Assembly: GCA_018398765.1 (NCBI GenBank)
Contig: JAHBMJ010004847.1
Location: 1-24,865, forward strand
Origin: Chromera velia
Taxonomy: Eukaryota; Sar; Chromeraceae
Direction of reading: 5' to 3'
DNA length: 24,865 nucleotides
Part shown: positions 8,718 to 19,456 of the stretch, piece by piece
Numbering within the stretch: position 1 is the stretch's first letter
Layout of the letters: every line of letters begins with the position of its first letter
Made by a program: the position numbers and the translations under genes
The notes under the pieces: model-generated
Databases searched by the model: none
The model's input: the letters and a program-made list of their open reading frames with translations, nothing else
What the model was told of the DNA's origin: nothing

Positions 8718-11700
8718 ATGGAGCCAGCGACGACCAGCTACGCGCTGCTCCCCGACTCAGGGCAGCACAAGGTGGGAAAATCTCTGCTTATCTCCTCTGC
8801 GTGCTGCAAAAGTAATGTGCGTACTTCTCAGTGTGTCTCTCAGTCTGTTCCTGCCTCTCTCCATCTCACTAGAACTCTCTGTGTGCTTGGGACTCCAGAA
8901 TTTTGCGTCTTGGACCATGCAGTTCGTGCTCCTGTGTGTCGGCAAGATCATTATTCTTCTCGGCTTGTGAATCTGAGTGTCGGCATAGCTACAGGCGACA
9001 AGGTTGTGTCTGAGCATGCTTCTTCGTCATGCATGCATCGATCCATTTCTCTCCTGCGTCTCTCAACACGCATACAGCTTTCCCGTCTACTTAATGGGTG
9101 CGTTCCCACTTGTGTATGCAGTCAATCAAAGCTCGAAAATGGAGGCGGGTCTCCATCTGTCTGCTCTGCGGCATCCTCCTCAACCTCTTTGCCTTCCTCT
9201 CCTTAATTGGCCTCTTCCACCCACCAATACCAAGCGACCTCCGCTCTCAACAGAGTCCTGCTCCCTCCGTCCAACTAAACGAAGTCCGATCGAACCTCAT
9301 GGCAAAGTCTGACCAACACAAAGAAGGCCACTTCGCCCTGAAGATCCACAGAGTCCCTTCCCACGCGAGGGTCCTCTGGAACGCCGGGTTTGCCCCCGCT
9401 CCCTACCTGCAGAAGATCACATTCCTCTGCAGGGCAGCTCACGAGGACCCAGTCAAGCAGGAGCACTGCATCGCAAACGCACAGGGCGAAGGGACCCCTC
9501 CCTTCAGCTCCTCCCACCCGGACGCCCAGATCGATGAGGTGCCCATGAAGGACTTCCTGGATGCGGAGTACTACGCCCAAGTGCAGGTGGGCAGCAGCAA
9601 GCAGACCTTCAACCTGATCTTGGACACAGGCTCTGCCAACGTCTGGGTGCCTGCCAAGGGGGGAAACGCTGATCCTCTCAAGTCAGCTAGTCCGTGAATT
9701 CATTCGGTAGTCTCCTCAAAGGAAGAAGGTAGAAAGAAACGAGGATTAATTGGAAGAATATGCACACAGAGACACACATACCATGGGACCATGGGACACA
9801 AAAATGAAACAATAGACAAACAGATGAAGAGACGGGCAGAATATACCGAAATGCGCATTGAAAGATAGTGAGTAGCAGCTCAGAAACACACACACACACA
9901 CACACAGAGAGACGAAGAGAGGAAGGAAGATTAAATCTGTGTTATCTCTGTCTCTCTCCTCCCCCCTCTGTCCTTGTGTGTGTTACAGACACACCCTGTA
10001 CGACAACACGTTGTCCTCCTCTTACGTCTCTCTGCTGATGCCCTTCAACATCATGTACGGTTCCGGTCCCGTGTCAGGCAAGATGGCCTCAGACACGATG
10101 ACGGTGGGTTCTGTCACGCTGAAGAGAGTGGTGTTTGCCGAAGTGTTCAACATCTCGGGCCTCGGGGCTCTGTACAACTCTGTGGTGATGGACGGCATCG
10201 TGGGGCTGGGGTTTGCAGCCATCTCGGAGGGGGGGGTGAAGCCCGTGTGGCAACAGATGTACGACGAGGGACTGATTCCTGAACCCAGTCAGTTAGTTAG
10301 TTGGAGACCAATCCAGATATGTGGAAATGTGCAGTCAGTCGGGCATTTGTTCTATCTGAAAATTTTTCGCGCTCTCTGTCAGATGTTTTGTAGTGTCTGA
10401 TGCTGTACAGGCTTTCGTTTCGCTTTTGGCCTTCACTGCACAATGCTGCGTGTGACTTCCCTCCTCAGGCTAGCTCCTTTTTTGTGACGCGAACATGGAC
10501 CCGCCAGGCATTCAAACATACGAATCAATGAAAGCATGGGCAGTTATGCAAACGCTCAGAGCAGTCGCGTGCTGGTGAAAAGCTCCGCATTAGTTTCCCA
10601 CATCCTCTCTCTCCGTGCCTCTTGAGGGCCCTCATCTTCTCGTGTCCCTGTCCCTGTCTCGATCCCGACACCCTTTTGTCACCAATGATGCCCCTCTTTT
10701 CTGTCTTCCTCGCCTGCAGAGCTGTCTTTCTGGATGAGTTCGAAGGAAGAGGACAACTCGGAGGTCGTCTTTGGAGGCACAAATTCGAAACATCACGATG
10801 GGCCCATCAGGTTCACACCCCTCATCTCGGAATCATATTGGGTCAGTCAGTCCGATGTTTGCTCTCGGTCACAGAACCTAGAATGTTTGTACTCATTCAT
10901 TCAGACAATTTGCCTGTTCACAGTGTGTGTATATTGTTTCCTGCTCGATAGCAGCTCCTATTGCCGAGCGCTCCTCTCTGTATTTTTTTTTTCAATATTT
11001 CCCCGTCCACATCACATGCATGCCTGTTTTTTTTTGTTATGAGTCTGCTTTAACAGCTGATTGTTTTGCCCTTTTTATTCCGAACCGCTTCATGATCACC
11101 TTCACTCTTTCTCAACTACATTGCATGGCCTCTCTCAGTTAGTGAAGATGACCCAGATGCTGATCGACGATGAGGACATGTTAACAAGGCCCCAAAGAGC
11201 AATTGTGGACAGCGGCACGTCCATCATCCTCGGCCCCCTGCCCATCGTGACGAAGATCATGGAGAGAATGCGGGCAGTGTGCAACCACGGGCTCTGTGCA
11301 GTGCCCTGCAGCAGAAAGGCAGACCTCCCAGACATCCACTTCCGATTTCCTGTTCTCGAGGGCGAGGTCCTCTTAGAAGACCAGAGACTCCAACTGACCC
11401 TGACACCCGATGACTACCTGATGGACTCTGGACAGGAAGCCATGGGACAGAGGATCTGCTTCATCGAAATGAGGGGAGACCCTATCGTCAGTCAGTCAGC
11501 CTGCATGCAAGTTAGAGAGAGAATCAGCTGCAGGGGACTTCTTATGGAACAAGAACAAGCAGGATGCTCTTCTTCCCTTTTAGCCTCCCTCCCTTCTATC
11601 TTCCTTCTCCCTGTGGTCCCTCTTTTTCTTCCTTTTGACTTCTCACGGCTCCCTGTCTTGCTCTGTTCGTCCATCTCCTCTGCATGTGTGTGTGCGTCTC

Positions 11701-12281
11701 TGTCTGTCTGTCTGTCCATTCAGGCAAGCGACATGTGGATCTTGGGGGACACTTTCATGAGGGCCTACTACACTGTCTTCGACGGCACCAGGGGCAGCGA
11801 GAGGGTCGGCTTCGCCAAGGCTGTCCACACAACATCCAACAGCACGACAGACCCAACATCCTCCCCGGATCCCGCAGAGGCTTTGCAGAAAGAGGAAGGA
11901 AAAGGAACGACAGACAAAGAGGCTTTGCAGAAAGAGGAAGGAAAAGGAACGACAGACAAAGAGGCTTTGCAGAAAGAGGAGGGAAAAGGAACGACAGACA
12001 AGAAGCCTGAGAGAAAAGCAGCAGAAGAGAAAGAGACTCCCAGAAGGATACGCAGAGAGACAACCGAGAAGGGAAAGCCTCCTGGGAGTGCGGAGGAGCA
12101 AGCCGAAGCACTTGAACGAACAGAGAAGTCCGTGTCTGAAAAATTGCGCAACGACAGAGAGGGCGAGCCAGGCCGGGAGTACAAATCCCAGTTTCCTTGG
12201 CATCAACTGCAACAGCCTTACAGAGAAGTAGCGAGAAAGGGAAAAGAAAAATCACAGGACGACGCAAACATACCGGAATAG
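8718..12281 (+). CDS. Membrane-anchored pepsin-family aspartic protease
   Basis: Six exons, all phase-consistent: 8718-8771, 9122-9681, 9989-10287, 10720-10841, 11139-11486 and 11724-12281, giving 646 residues. The first exon encodes a short cytosolic tail (MEPATTSYALLP). The basic run KARKWRR precedes one hydrophobic segment at about 29-50, so this is a type II signal anchor with the catalytic domain lumenal or extracellular. A prosegment of about 100 residues follows. Catalytic motif 1 is DTGSANVWVP (Asp186), the flap Tyr is in MYGSG (Tyr228), motif 2 is DSGTS (Asp369), and WILGDTFMRAYYTVFD (466-481) is the usual C-lobe signature. These show an active A1-family endopeptidase. After VGFAKA (about 494) comes a tail of about 150 residues rich in Lys, Glu and Thr, absent from typical pepsins, containing a 14-residue triplicate. 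Several introns open GTCAGTCAGT. Transcribed away from the hydrolase gene. Which apicomplexan-type subgroup it belongs to needs a tree. Confidence 0.93.
11699..11723 (+). repeat. TCTG run forming the last acceptor tract
   Basis: Five TCTG/TGTC units immediately precede CATTCAG, the 3' splice site of the last protease intron, so the microsatellite itself supplies the polypyrimidine tract. Confidence 0.8.
11877..12002 (+). repeat. In-frame 42-bp minisatellite in protease tail
   Basis: Three units at 11877-11918, 11919-11960 and 11961-12002, each coding EALQKEEGKGTTDK. Differences are only at synonymous positions (GAA/GAG, AAA/AAG). The near-identity indicates recent expansion. The repeat keeps the frame because the unit is 14 codons. 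Confidence 0.97.
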
Positions 12282-13317
12282 GCATGCCCGTTCCCCCGCA
12301 GTGCAATTGAACGGCGGCTTGAGTTTATCGACTGGAGTCCTATTTTTCCCATTAATTCGAATATCAATCAGTGCAAAGTCTGTGTGGAAAAGCTGCCAGA
12401 CTTGTAGTCACACATCACGATTTGACGCGCCGGCGGCTTGCTGCTGCCAACTGATGAGAAAGACAAGTGAAGGGACCTGTGCTGGCATCATACCAGTGTT
12501 GGGCACTAGCTGTCTGCCTATCAGCAGGCAAGAATGGAGCCTGCATGTACAAAAGTGTGTGCGTGAGACTCTGCGCCTAGAGTTCTGCCAGAAAGTTTTG
12601 AACGATAGCCCTTCTTTCTCTTATGCACACACACTGTCTCTTTTTCGTTGTATGATATGTTGCGTCTGCCACGTGTGTGTTTGTGTGTTCAATCGTGCAT
12701 ACGCATAAATACGTATAAAGACTATTTCAATATTCTATTGTTCTGGTTTGCAATATTTTGTGTAGGATTAATTATATTAATTAAAAAAAGATTATATTAG
12801 AACAACAAAAAATCAATTCAAACTTTAAATCGATCTAAAGAAAAAACTTTTGAAGATTGATGTTTAAAGCAGCTGATTATGTTAAAGTGTGTAGATGTTC
12901 GCTTATTCTAGAAAACAGACGAGGGATCTCTAAAAAATAAAGGAAAATACAGAAATAACGACCAAAGAAATTAGGGGGTGAAATGGGACAATTAGGGGCA
13001 ATCGCGATATCCAAAATCAGCATGGTCTGGTTAGGTCTGGTATAGTGTCTTGAAGAGAAAAAAAAAGTTTGTGAGAGATGTTTCTCTATTTATCTCTGTA
13101 TTCTTTTACTGCTCACTAGCAACCCAACATAATACCTAAGCAAACGGTTTTTTGCGTTCCTAAATGACCCACAATTTGAATGTTCCATAGAAGGATCAAA
13201 CTACTGGTAGCTGTCTTCGCAACAAAACATTCAGGACCTTTAAGGACCTTTGAGTTGAGAGATGACATGATATCGAGATACTGACTTTTTTGTTTATGGG
13301 TTCGGGGGGTTCGTCAG

Positions 13318-13420
13318 TGCGTATGCAGCGTCAGTGCACAAGGGAGTCTTGTGTTTTGTAATTACCCCATGCGCTTCGCTTTCCGGGGTCATGTGTGCGA
13401 CTGACGTGGTGATGCATACG
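13318..13420. other. Imperfect inverted repeat next to a TATA-like string
   Basis: The left arm 13318-13340 (CGTATGCA, CGTCAGT, GCACA) recurs inverted at 13392-13420 with one six-base insertion. The loop contains ACCCC and CGGGGT, which can pair. TATATATA follows at 13423-13430. It could be a structured RNA gene, a solo transposon terminus or chance. I do not recognise it. Confidence 0.4.
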
Positions 13421-13574
13421 CCTATATATAGCTCTCGTACACGGATTCAGTCGCGTCAGGGGAGCGCATCACCTCTGGTTTCCCCCGTCAAAAGTGAATG
13501 AACCTACTTTGTGGGTGGAAGCCTTGCCGCCGCCGCCTTCGAGGCCTTCAAGTTCATATATGTAGAAATGCAAG

Positions 13575-13602
13575 ATACCCCCTCCACGGGCTCCGGGGGT
13601 AT
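13575..13602. other. GC hairpin before an A-tract
   Basis: ATACCCCC (13575-13582) pairs perfectly with GGGGGTAT (13595-13602) across a 12-base loop. A run of nine A begins about 13 bases later. Function unknown. Confidence 0.5.
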
Positions 13603-14340
13603 GCCGGGGCCCTGAAAAAAAAATGTTCAGAAAAAAAAACATGTGTAACATGGAAAAAGTTAGAGGAAAACAATGTTAGAGAGCAGGAATTCACCTATGA
13701 CGAGAATATTTTTTCTGGATTGATTACGGTTTAATAAAAAATGATCGTTCAAAAAATGAAAATAAATAATAATAATTCTGTATTATTCTGTATAATTTTA
13801 TATTAAAGCTAGAAAATAAAGCCTAAAGAGAAAAATATATAAAATAAAGAATTAAGTCTATAGATATAATTGACAATAACGAGTGCAATAAGGCTAGTTT
13901 CGATGTTACACGGCTCAAATTTGATTTTAAAGTCTCTGATGCACTGTAATGCAAGGTTTATATGGTCTGATAACTTGTGGTTCGTCCAATACAAACTAGT
14001 TTAGTTAAGTATAGTCGTATATAGTCATTGATACAAACACTTTTCTCATTCCTTATATATTGCTTACACGTGGATACAATGCAATGCATGCAACGGATTA
14101 ATTACTGCTTCCATGATTCTTCGCTCGTGAACGCGCGTCTTGGTCTTAAAAATAAGTTCTGTGACCGTATGACGTTTGAACGGAGCCTTCCTTCTTTCCT
14201 TCTTTCATTCCTTCCTTCCTTCCCTGTCTCTCTCTTTCTCTTTTTCTATCTCCCTCCTTCCCTCCCTCTCTCTCTCCCCCTCCCTCCAACTTTTCCTCTC
14301 TCTGTCCCTTCCTCCCCCTCCCTCTTCCTCTCTCTCTCTC

Positions 14341-14760
14341 CCCTTCCCTCTCTCTCCCTCTGCATCTGTCTTTCTCCCTCCCTCCCTCTCTCTCTTTCTC
14401 CCTTTTTCCCTCTCTCTCTCTCCCTCCCCCTCTCTCTACCTCTGCATGTGTCTTTCTCCTTCCCTCCCTCTCTCTTTTTCGCTCTCTTTCTTCCTCCTTC
14501 CCTCTCTCCCTCTCCCTCTCCCTCTCCCTCTCTCTCCCTCTGCATGTGTCTTTCTCCCTCCCTCCCTCTCTCTCTTTCTCCCTTTTTCCCTCTCTCTCTC
14601 TCCCTCCCCCTCTCTCTACCTCTGCATGTGTCTTTCTCCTTCCCTCCCTCTCTCTTTTTCGCTCTCTTTCTTCCTCCTTCCCTCTCTCCCTCTCCCTCTC
14701 CCTCTCCCTCTCTCTCCCTCTGCATGTGTCTTTCTCCCTCCCTCCCTCTCTCTCTTTCTC
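14341..14760. repeat. 180-bp tandem duplication inside the CT tract
   Basis: 14401-14580 repeats as 14581-14760 with essentially no difference by eye, and 14341-14400 matches 14521-14580 with about four changes, so about 2.3 copies. The TGCATGTG/TGCATCTG islands mark the register. Confidence 0.9.
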
Positions 14761-14846
14761 CCTCCTTCCCTCTCTTCCTGTCCCTCTCCCTGTGCCTCTC
14801 CCTCACCCTCTCCCCCCCCCACTTTCTCTCTCTCTCTCTCCCTCTT

Positions 14847-14865
14847 NNNNNNNNNNNNNNNNNNN
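14847..14865. other. Assembly gap (19 N)
   Basis: N run inside the CT tract. Single N characters also occur at 14984 and 22752. Sequence order around them should be treated with caution. Confidence 0.99.
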
Positions 14866-15080
14866 TTTCTCTCTCTCTCTCTCCCTCTTCCTCTCCCTCT
14901 CCCCCCCCCCACACACACTCCCCTCTGTCTCCCTCTTCCTCCCTCTCGCTCTCTCTCTTTCTCCCTCCCTCCCTCCCTCCCCCNTGTCTCTCTCTCTCTC
15001 TGTCTCTCTCTCTCTCTCTGTCCTCTCTCTGTGTCTCTCTCTCTCTCTGTCTCTCTCTCTCTCTCTGTCCTCTCTCTGTG

Positions 15081-15115
<35 letters not shown>

Positions 15116-15193
15116 CTGTCTGTCTGTCTGTCTATCTGTCTCTCTGTCTCTCTGTTGTGCGCTCTCTCTCTCTCTCTCTCTCACATATACTCC

Positions 15194-15510
15194 TCTCTAG
15201 CTCTGTCACTGTCTCTCCCTCCCTTTCCCACTCTCTCTCCCCCCCTCTCCCTTTCTCTCCCTCTCTCTCTCCCTACCTTATGAGAGTATCTGAGAGTCTC
15301 TCCCTCCCTCTCTCCCTTTCTCTCTCTCCCTCTCCCTCCCCCTCTCTCTGTCCCCCCCCCTCCCCCTTCGAATCAGCGCGTTGGCACTGCGGCCTGTATG
15401 TGTGTCGGTCGTTTTTTTTCTTTTGTTCCTTCTGTCTCCCTGATTCTTTCCATGCTTACTTCCTCCTTACGAAGTTCTTTCCAGTTATTTTGCTTTCTGT
15501 CTTGCTTTCC

Positions 15511-15546
<36 letters not shown>

Positions 15547-15880
15547 GTCTCTCTCTCGCTCTCTCTCTGTCACACACACACACATACTCTTCTCTAGCTC
15601 TGTCACTGTCTCTCCCTCCTTTTCCCACTCTCTCTCCCCCATCTCCCTTTCTCTCCCTCTCTCCGTACCTCGTGAGAGTATCTGAGAGTCTCTCTCTCCC
15701 TCTCTCCCTTTCTCTCTCTCCCTCTCTCTGTCCCTCCCCCCCCCTCGAATCAGCGCGTTGGCACTGCGGCCTGTATCTATGTTAGTCGTTTTTTTTCTTT
15801 CGTTCTTTCTGTCTCCCTGATTCCTTCCATGCTTACTTCCTCCTTACGAAGTTCTTTCCAGTGATTTTGCTTTCTCTCTC
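15194..15880. repeat. Direct duplication of ~300-350 bp, two diverged copies
   Basis: Copy 1 starts about 15196 (CTAGCTCTGTCACTG) and copy 2 about 15592. Both include a unique core (AATCAGCGCGTTGGCACTGC at 15371 and 15748) and its continuation to about 15520 and 15876. Copies differ by substitutions and small indels, so the offset changes from about 396 to 377. Confidence 0.85.
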
Positions 15881-15881
15881 C

Positions 15882-15913
<32 letters not shown>

Positions 15914-15991
15914 ATCTCTGTCTCTGTCTCTGTCTCTGTCTCTGTCTCTGTCTCTGTCTCTCTCTCTGTCTCTCTCTCTGTCTCTATCTCT

Positions 15992-16022
<31 letters not shown>

Positions 16023-16390
16023 GTCTCTCTCTTTCTTTCTCTCCGTCTCCTTCTTCTCCCTCTTTTTCTCCTTCTCGCTTTCTCTCCCCCCCTCCCTCCC
16101 TCCCTCTCTCTCTCCGTCTCCTTCTCCGTCTCTCTCACCCTCTTCCATCTCTTTCCCCCCTCCATCTCTCCCTCTCCCCCCCCCCTCTCCCCTCGGAGTC
16201 CTCCCTCTCCCTCTCTCTTACTCTCTCTCTCTTACTCCCTCTCCTTCCGTCTCCTTCTCCTTCCCCCTCTCTTTCTCTCTCACTCTCTCTTTCTTTTTCC
16301 CTCTCACTCTTTCTCTCTCACTCTCTCTCTCACTTTTTCTTTCTCTCTCTATCTCTCTCTCTATCTGTCTTTCACTTTCTCTCTAGAAAA

Positions 16391-17515
16391 GGGTTGGGGG
16401 GGGCAAAAATGGAGAGTGTTTGAATGAAGAAGAACGAGGGAACAACAAAGCTGTACCGTCTTGACCATGCTACTCCACTACCATCTGCGGCTTCGCATTA
16501 GTTTTTCATCTTCGATTTTGAGCAAGCGACTAAAGGCTCGACCAAAGAGCCAGTGCCAAACGGAGAAACCTGACCTAAATCAAACATAAGTCGGGGACTG
16601 ATGGATGCGTCTGGTCCTGCTACCTTATAAAAGAACAAAAGCAGTTGGAGAGAACGAATCCGTCTCCAACTTTCTCCAACTGTCTCTCACTTCGAACTCC
16701 TTTTCTAGCTGCGATTTTGAGTAGCTGCCTAGAAGCTTGACCAGGGAACCAATACCAAGAAGCCAAAGCAGAAATCCATGAAATTGGACAGATCCAAGTC
16801 TCGGTTTGAGCTCCGGGTGCATTACTTGAGTGCAATCTCATCTGTCTGGTAATGATGAAATGCCTGTTGTGTGAAATTCAGTTTTTTGAACATTTCAGTG
16901 GTTTTCTTCATTTGTGTGAGGACCAGAGAACTTTATCAGGTTCAAAACTGAGTATCGGATTTGTGTACTTCCCTGCGACGGTAATATGGTTCTATATGGC
17001 ATTCTAATTCTGGTCCCCTCATGCTGCGAGACTTAACTCCTCTGTGCAAAAATATAACCCCGAGGCGAGGATTTTTGCAGATCTTGACGAGTCCTCGCCT
17101 TTTTTTCCCGTACGCACCGCTGCTCTATAAAAACAAAAACCGAGGCCCAGGGCCCCAGCATAAACCCCTTTTTAGTTTCACGGCGGCTTTGCCGCCGCAA
17201 AAACCCCCGGGGTTAATTCAACTTCTGATGCGATTTTCTCTAGTAGAACATTCAAGATGAAAGATCTCTCCATCCATCTTCACCTCTCCAAATAAGAAAA
17301 GCAACAACAAGAAAGTGGCTGAAGTTGAGCGTTAAGAAAGTTCGTCCTGTGGTGAAAGATTGAATCTGACTGTGTTTTCTCCTGCCGTCTCCAGTCAGTC
17401 AGTGAGTCAGTCAATCAGTCTGCCAGTTTTTTCTCTTCTTTCCTTTAGAATCCCTTCTTCCTTCCTCCTTCTCCCTTCCTCCTTCTTCTTTAAAAAATTC
17501 TTGGTGCCCTTCACA
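16391..17515. other. Spacer with a diverged internal repeat
   Basis: About 50 bp beginning CGATTTTGAG at 16513 recurs at 16712 with roughly 70% identity by eye. On the minus strand both copies can be read as similar peptides (VWHWLFGRAFSRLLKI and SWYWFPGQASRQLLKI), suggesting decayed coding copies of a mobile element. No intact gene is seen. Confidence 0.4.
17063..17106 (+). other. Hairpin followed by T-run, terminator-like
   Basis: AGGCGAGGA (17063-17071) pairs perfectly with TCCTCGCCT (17092-17100), followed by six more T. The shape resembles an intrinsic terminator, but in a nuclear context this has no assumed function. A second palindrome, GGCGGCTTTGCCGCC, and a CCCCCGGGG string follow at about 17182-17212. 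An organelle-derived insert is possible but unproven. Confidence 0.35.
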
Positions 17516-17540
17516 ATGATGATAGTGGTGTGCCTCCCAC
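17516..17540 (-). repeat. Left boundary motif of the inverted structure
   Basis: Its reverse complement (GGAGGCACACCACTATCATC) matches the + strand at 24249-24270 (GGCAGGCACACCATTTTCAT) and 24530-24552 (GGCAGGCACACCACTGTCAT). It stands just outside the CAGT array, as the other two stand outside the CTGA arrays. Confidence 0.75.
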
Positions 17541-17578
17541 TGTAGGAGGGAGGTTCAGAGACATAAAGACACAAGCAG

Positions 17579-18740
17579 GCATACTCAGGTGAAAGTCAGT
17601 CAATCAGTCAGTCAGTCAATCAGTCAGCCACTCAATCGATGTCATTGAGTCAGCCAGTGAATCAATCAATCACTTAGTCAGTCGATCAGTCAGTCAGTAC
17701 GTTAGGCAGTATTAGGCAGTCAGTCCATCAGTCAGTCAGTGTATTAGACAGACAGGCAAGCAGGCAGATAGATAGGCAGTCAGTCAGCTAGTCGATCAGT
17801 CAGTCAGTCACTCACTCACAGTCAGTCAATCAGTTAGCCAATTAGTCAGTCAGTCAGTATATTAGACAGACAGGCAGTCAGTCAGTGAGTAAGTCAATCA
17901 GTCAGTCAGTCACTCAGTCAGTCAAGCAGTCAGTCAGTCAGTATATCAGACAGGCAGGCAAGCAGGCAGATGTAGGCAGCTGGATGGGAAGTCAGCCAGT
18001 CAGTCATTCAGTCAGGCAGTCAGTCAGTGAGTAAGTTATTCAGTCAGTCACTCACTCAGTTAAGCAGTCAGTCAGTCAGTCAGTATATCAGACAGATAAG
18101 CAAGCAGGCAGCTAGACAAGAAGTCAGCTAGTCAGTCTTTTAATTAGGCAGTCAGTCAGTGAGTAAGTCAATCATTCAGTCACTTAGTCAGTTAAGCAGT
18201 CAGTTAAGCAGTCAGTCAGTCAGTATATCAGATAGGCAGGCAAGCAGGCAGCTAGACAAGAAGTCAGCCAGTCAGTCATTCAATCAAGCAGTCAATGAAT
18301 AAATCAATCAGTCAGTCACTCAGTCAGTTAAGCAGTCAGTTAGTCAGTCAGTCAGTATATCAGACAGGCAGGCAAGCAGGCAGATACAGGCTGCTAAACA
18401 GGAAGTCAGTCATTCATTCAATTAGGCAGGCAGTCTGTGAGTTAGTCAATCAATCAGTCAGTCAGTTAAGCAGTCAGTCAGTCAGTATATTAGACAGGCA
18501 GGCAAGTAGGTAGATGTAGGCAGCTAGACAGGAAGTCAGTCAGTCAGTCATTCTTCAATCAGGCAGCCAATCAGAGAGTTAGTCAATCAGTCAGTCACTC
18601 AGTCAGTTAAGCAGTCAGTCAGTCAGTATATCAGATAGACAGGCAAGCAGGCAGCTAGACAGGAAGTCAGTCAGTCAGTTAGTCAATCAGTGATTCAATC
18701 AGGCACTTAGTCAGTGAGTTTGTCGATCAATCAGCCAAAA
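17579..18740. repeat. CAGT satellite with ~130-142-bp higher-order unit
   Basis: Degenerate GTCA tetramers fill the tract. A marker, GTATATCAGACAGGCAGGCA or close variants, begins at 17941, 18083, 18223, 18355, 18485 and 18626, spacings 142, 140, 132, 130 and 141. Earlier variants lie at about 17738 and 17856. The variable spacing in steps near four suggests slippage on top of higher-order duplication. Confidence 0.92.
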
Positions 18741-18803
18741 GAGATGCATGTGTGTTCCCAAAAAATCAGAAGCACGTGAGTAGGGGGTGTTTTGAAACTA
18801 AAG

Positions 18804-19123
18804 CAGTGGGGGCGTTTTACAAGCAAAGTTGTTCCACTGTTACAAGTAGAAGGGTTCAAGAGGTGCAATATAGGCTGCTTTCCAGCCCCCGTCTCACTGC
18901 CCTACTCCTTCTGGTTCAAGAGATATGTCTGCATGTCTTCATATTTTCTTGCTTTTCTGTGCAGGTGAGTTAAGGGTGCATTGAGGTGCATATAAACAGT
19001 GGGAGCGTTTTGTAAGCAACGTTGCACCACTGTTACAAGTGGAGAGGATCAGGTGATATAAGTTGGACGGCTTTCTATGTTCAGTTTCACTGTCATACTC
19101 CTTCTAGTTCAAAGTTATGAGCA
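18804..19123 (+). repeat. ~194-bp repeat, left-arm orientation
   Basis: CAGTGGGGGCGTTTTACAAG at 18804 recurs as CAGTGGGAGCGTTTTGTAAG at 18998. The unit contains CTTCTGGTTCAAGAGATATG and CTGTGCAGGTGAGTTAAGGG. These appear reverse-complemented in the array at 21108-22133. The second unit passes directly into the 203-bp array through a shared core CTTCTAGTTCAAAGTTATGA. Confidence 0.8.
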
Positions 19124-19456
19124 TTTACTTTTTCAGATAATTGAAAGTGAAGATAATTATACCTAGTGATCCTCGCCTCACTTTCAATCTACATAGCAAA
19201 ACCATAATATAACACATTTTTTTCCTAGTACTGAACAGCCGGTTTGCAGCATCAAAGGTACATGTACGAAGGCTTTACTGTCTTAATTTCAGCTTCTAAT
19301 TCTTTTTGGTTCAACAGTCATCAATATTTACTTTTTTAGATTGAAAGTGAAGATAGTTATACCTAGTAATCCCAGCCTCACTTTCAATCTACATAGCAAT
19401 ACCATAACATAACACATTTTTTTCCTAGTATTGAAAAATCTGTTTGCGGTACCAAA

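Larger units (their letters stand above)
12282..14186. other. AT-rich spacer downstream of the protease
   Basis: No gene is supported. 12700-13260 and 13620-14060 are AT-rich with many stops on both strands. A GC-richer island at 13296-13620 contains an inverted repeat, a TATATATA string and a hairpin, listed separately. Confidence 0.6.
14187..16385. repeat. 2.2-kb polypyrimidine tract
   Basis: The + strand is almost entirely C and T (CTCT, CCCT, TTCC, CTGT), interrupted only by short islands such as TGCATGTG and a ~130-bp unique segment that occurs twice. Long Ser/Leu/Pro or Arg/Glu readings come from composition. The tract contains two assembly gaps. Mirror-symmetric blocks could form triplex DNA. 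Confidence 0.95.

Noticed and set aside
14028-15597. Very long Ser/Leu/Pro ORFs on + and Arg/Glu ORFs on minus
   Set aside because: They exist only because CT repeats lack stop codons in most frames; they also run through N gaps and have no domain.
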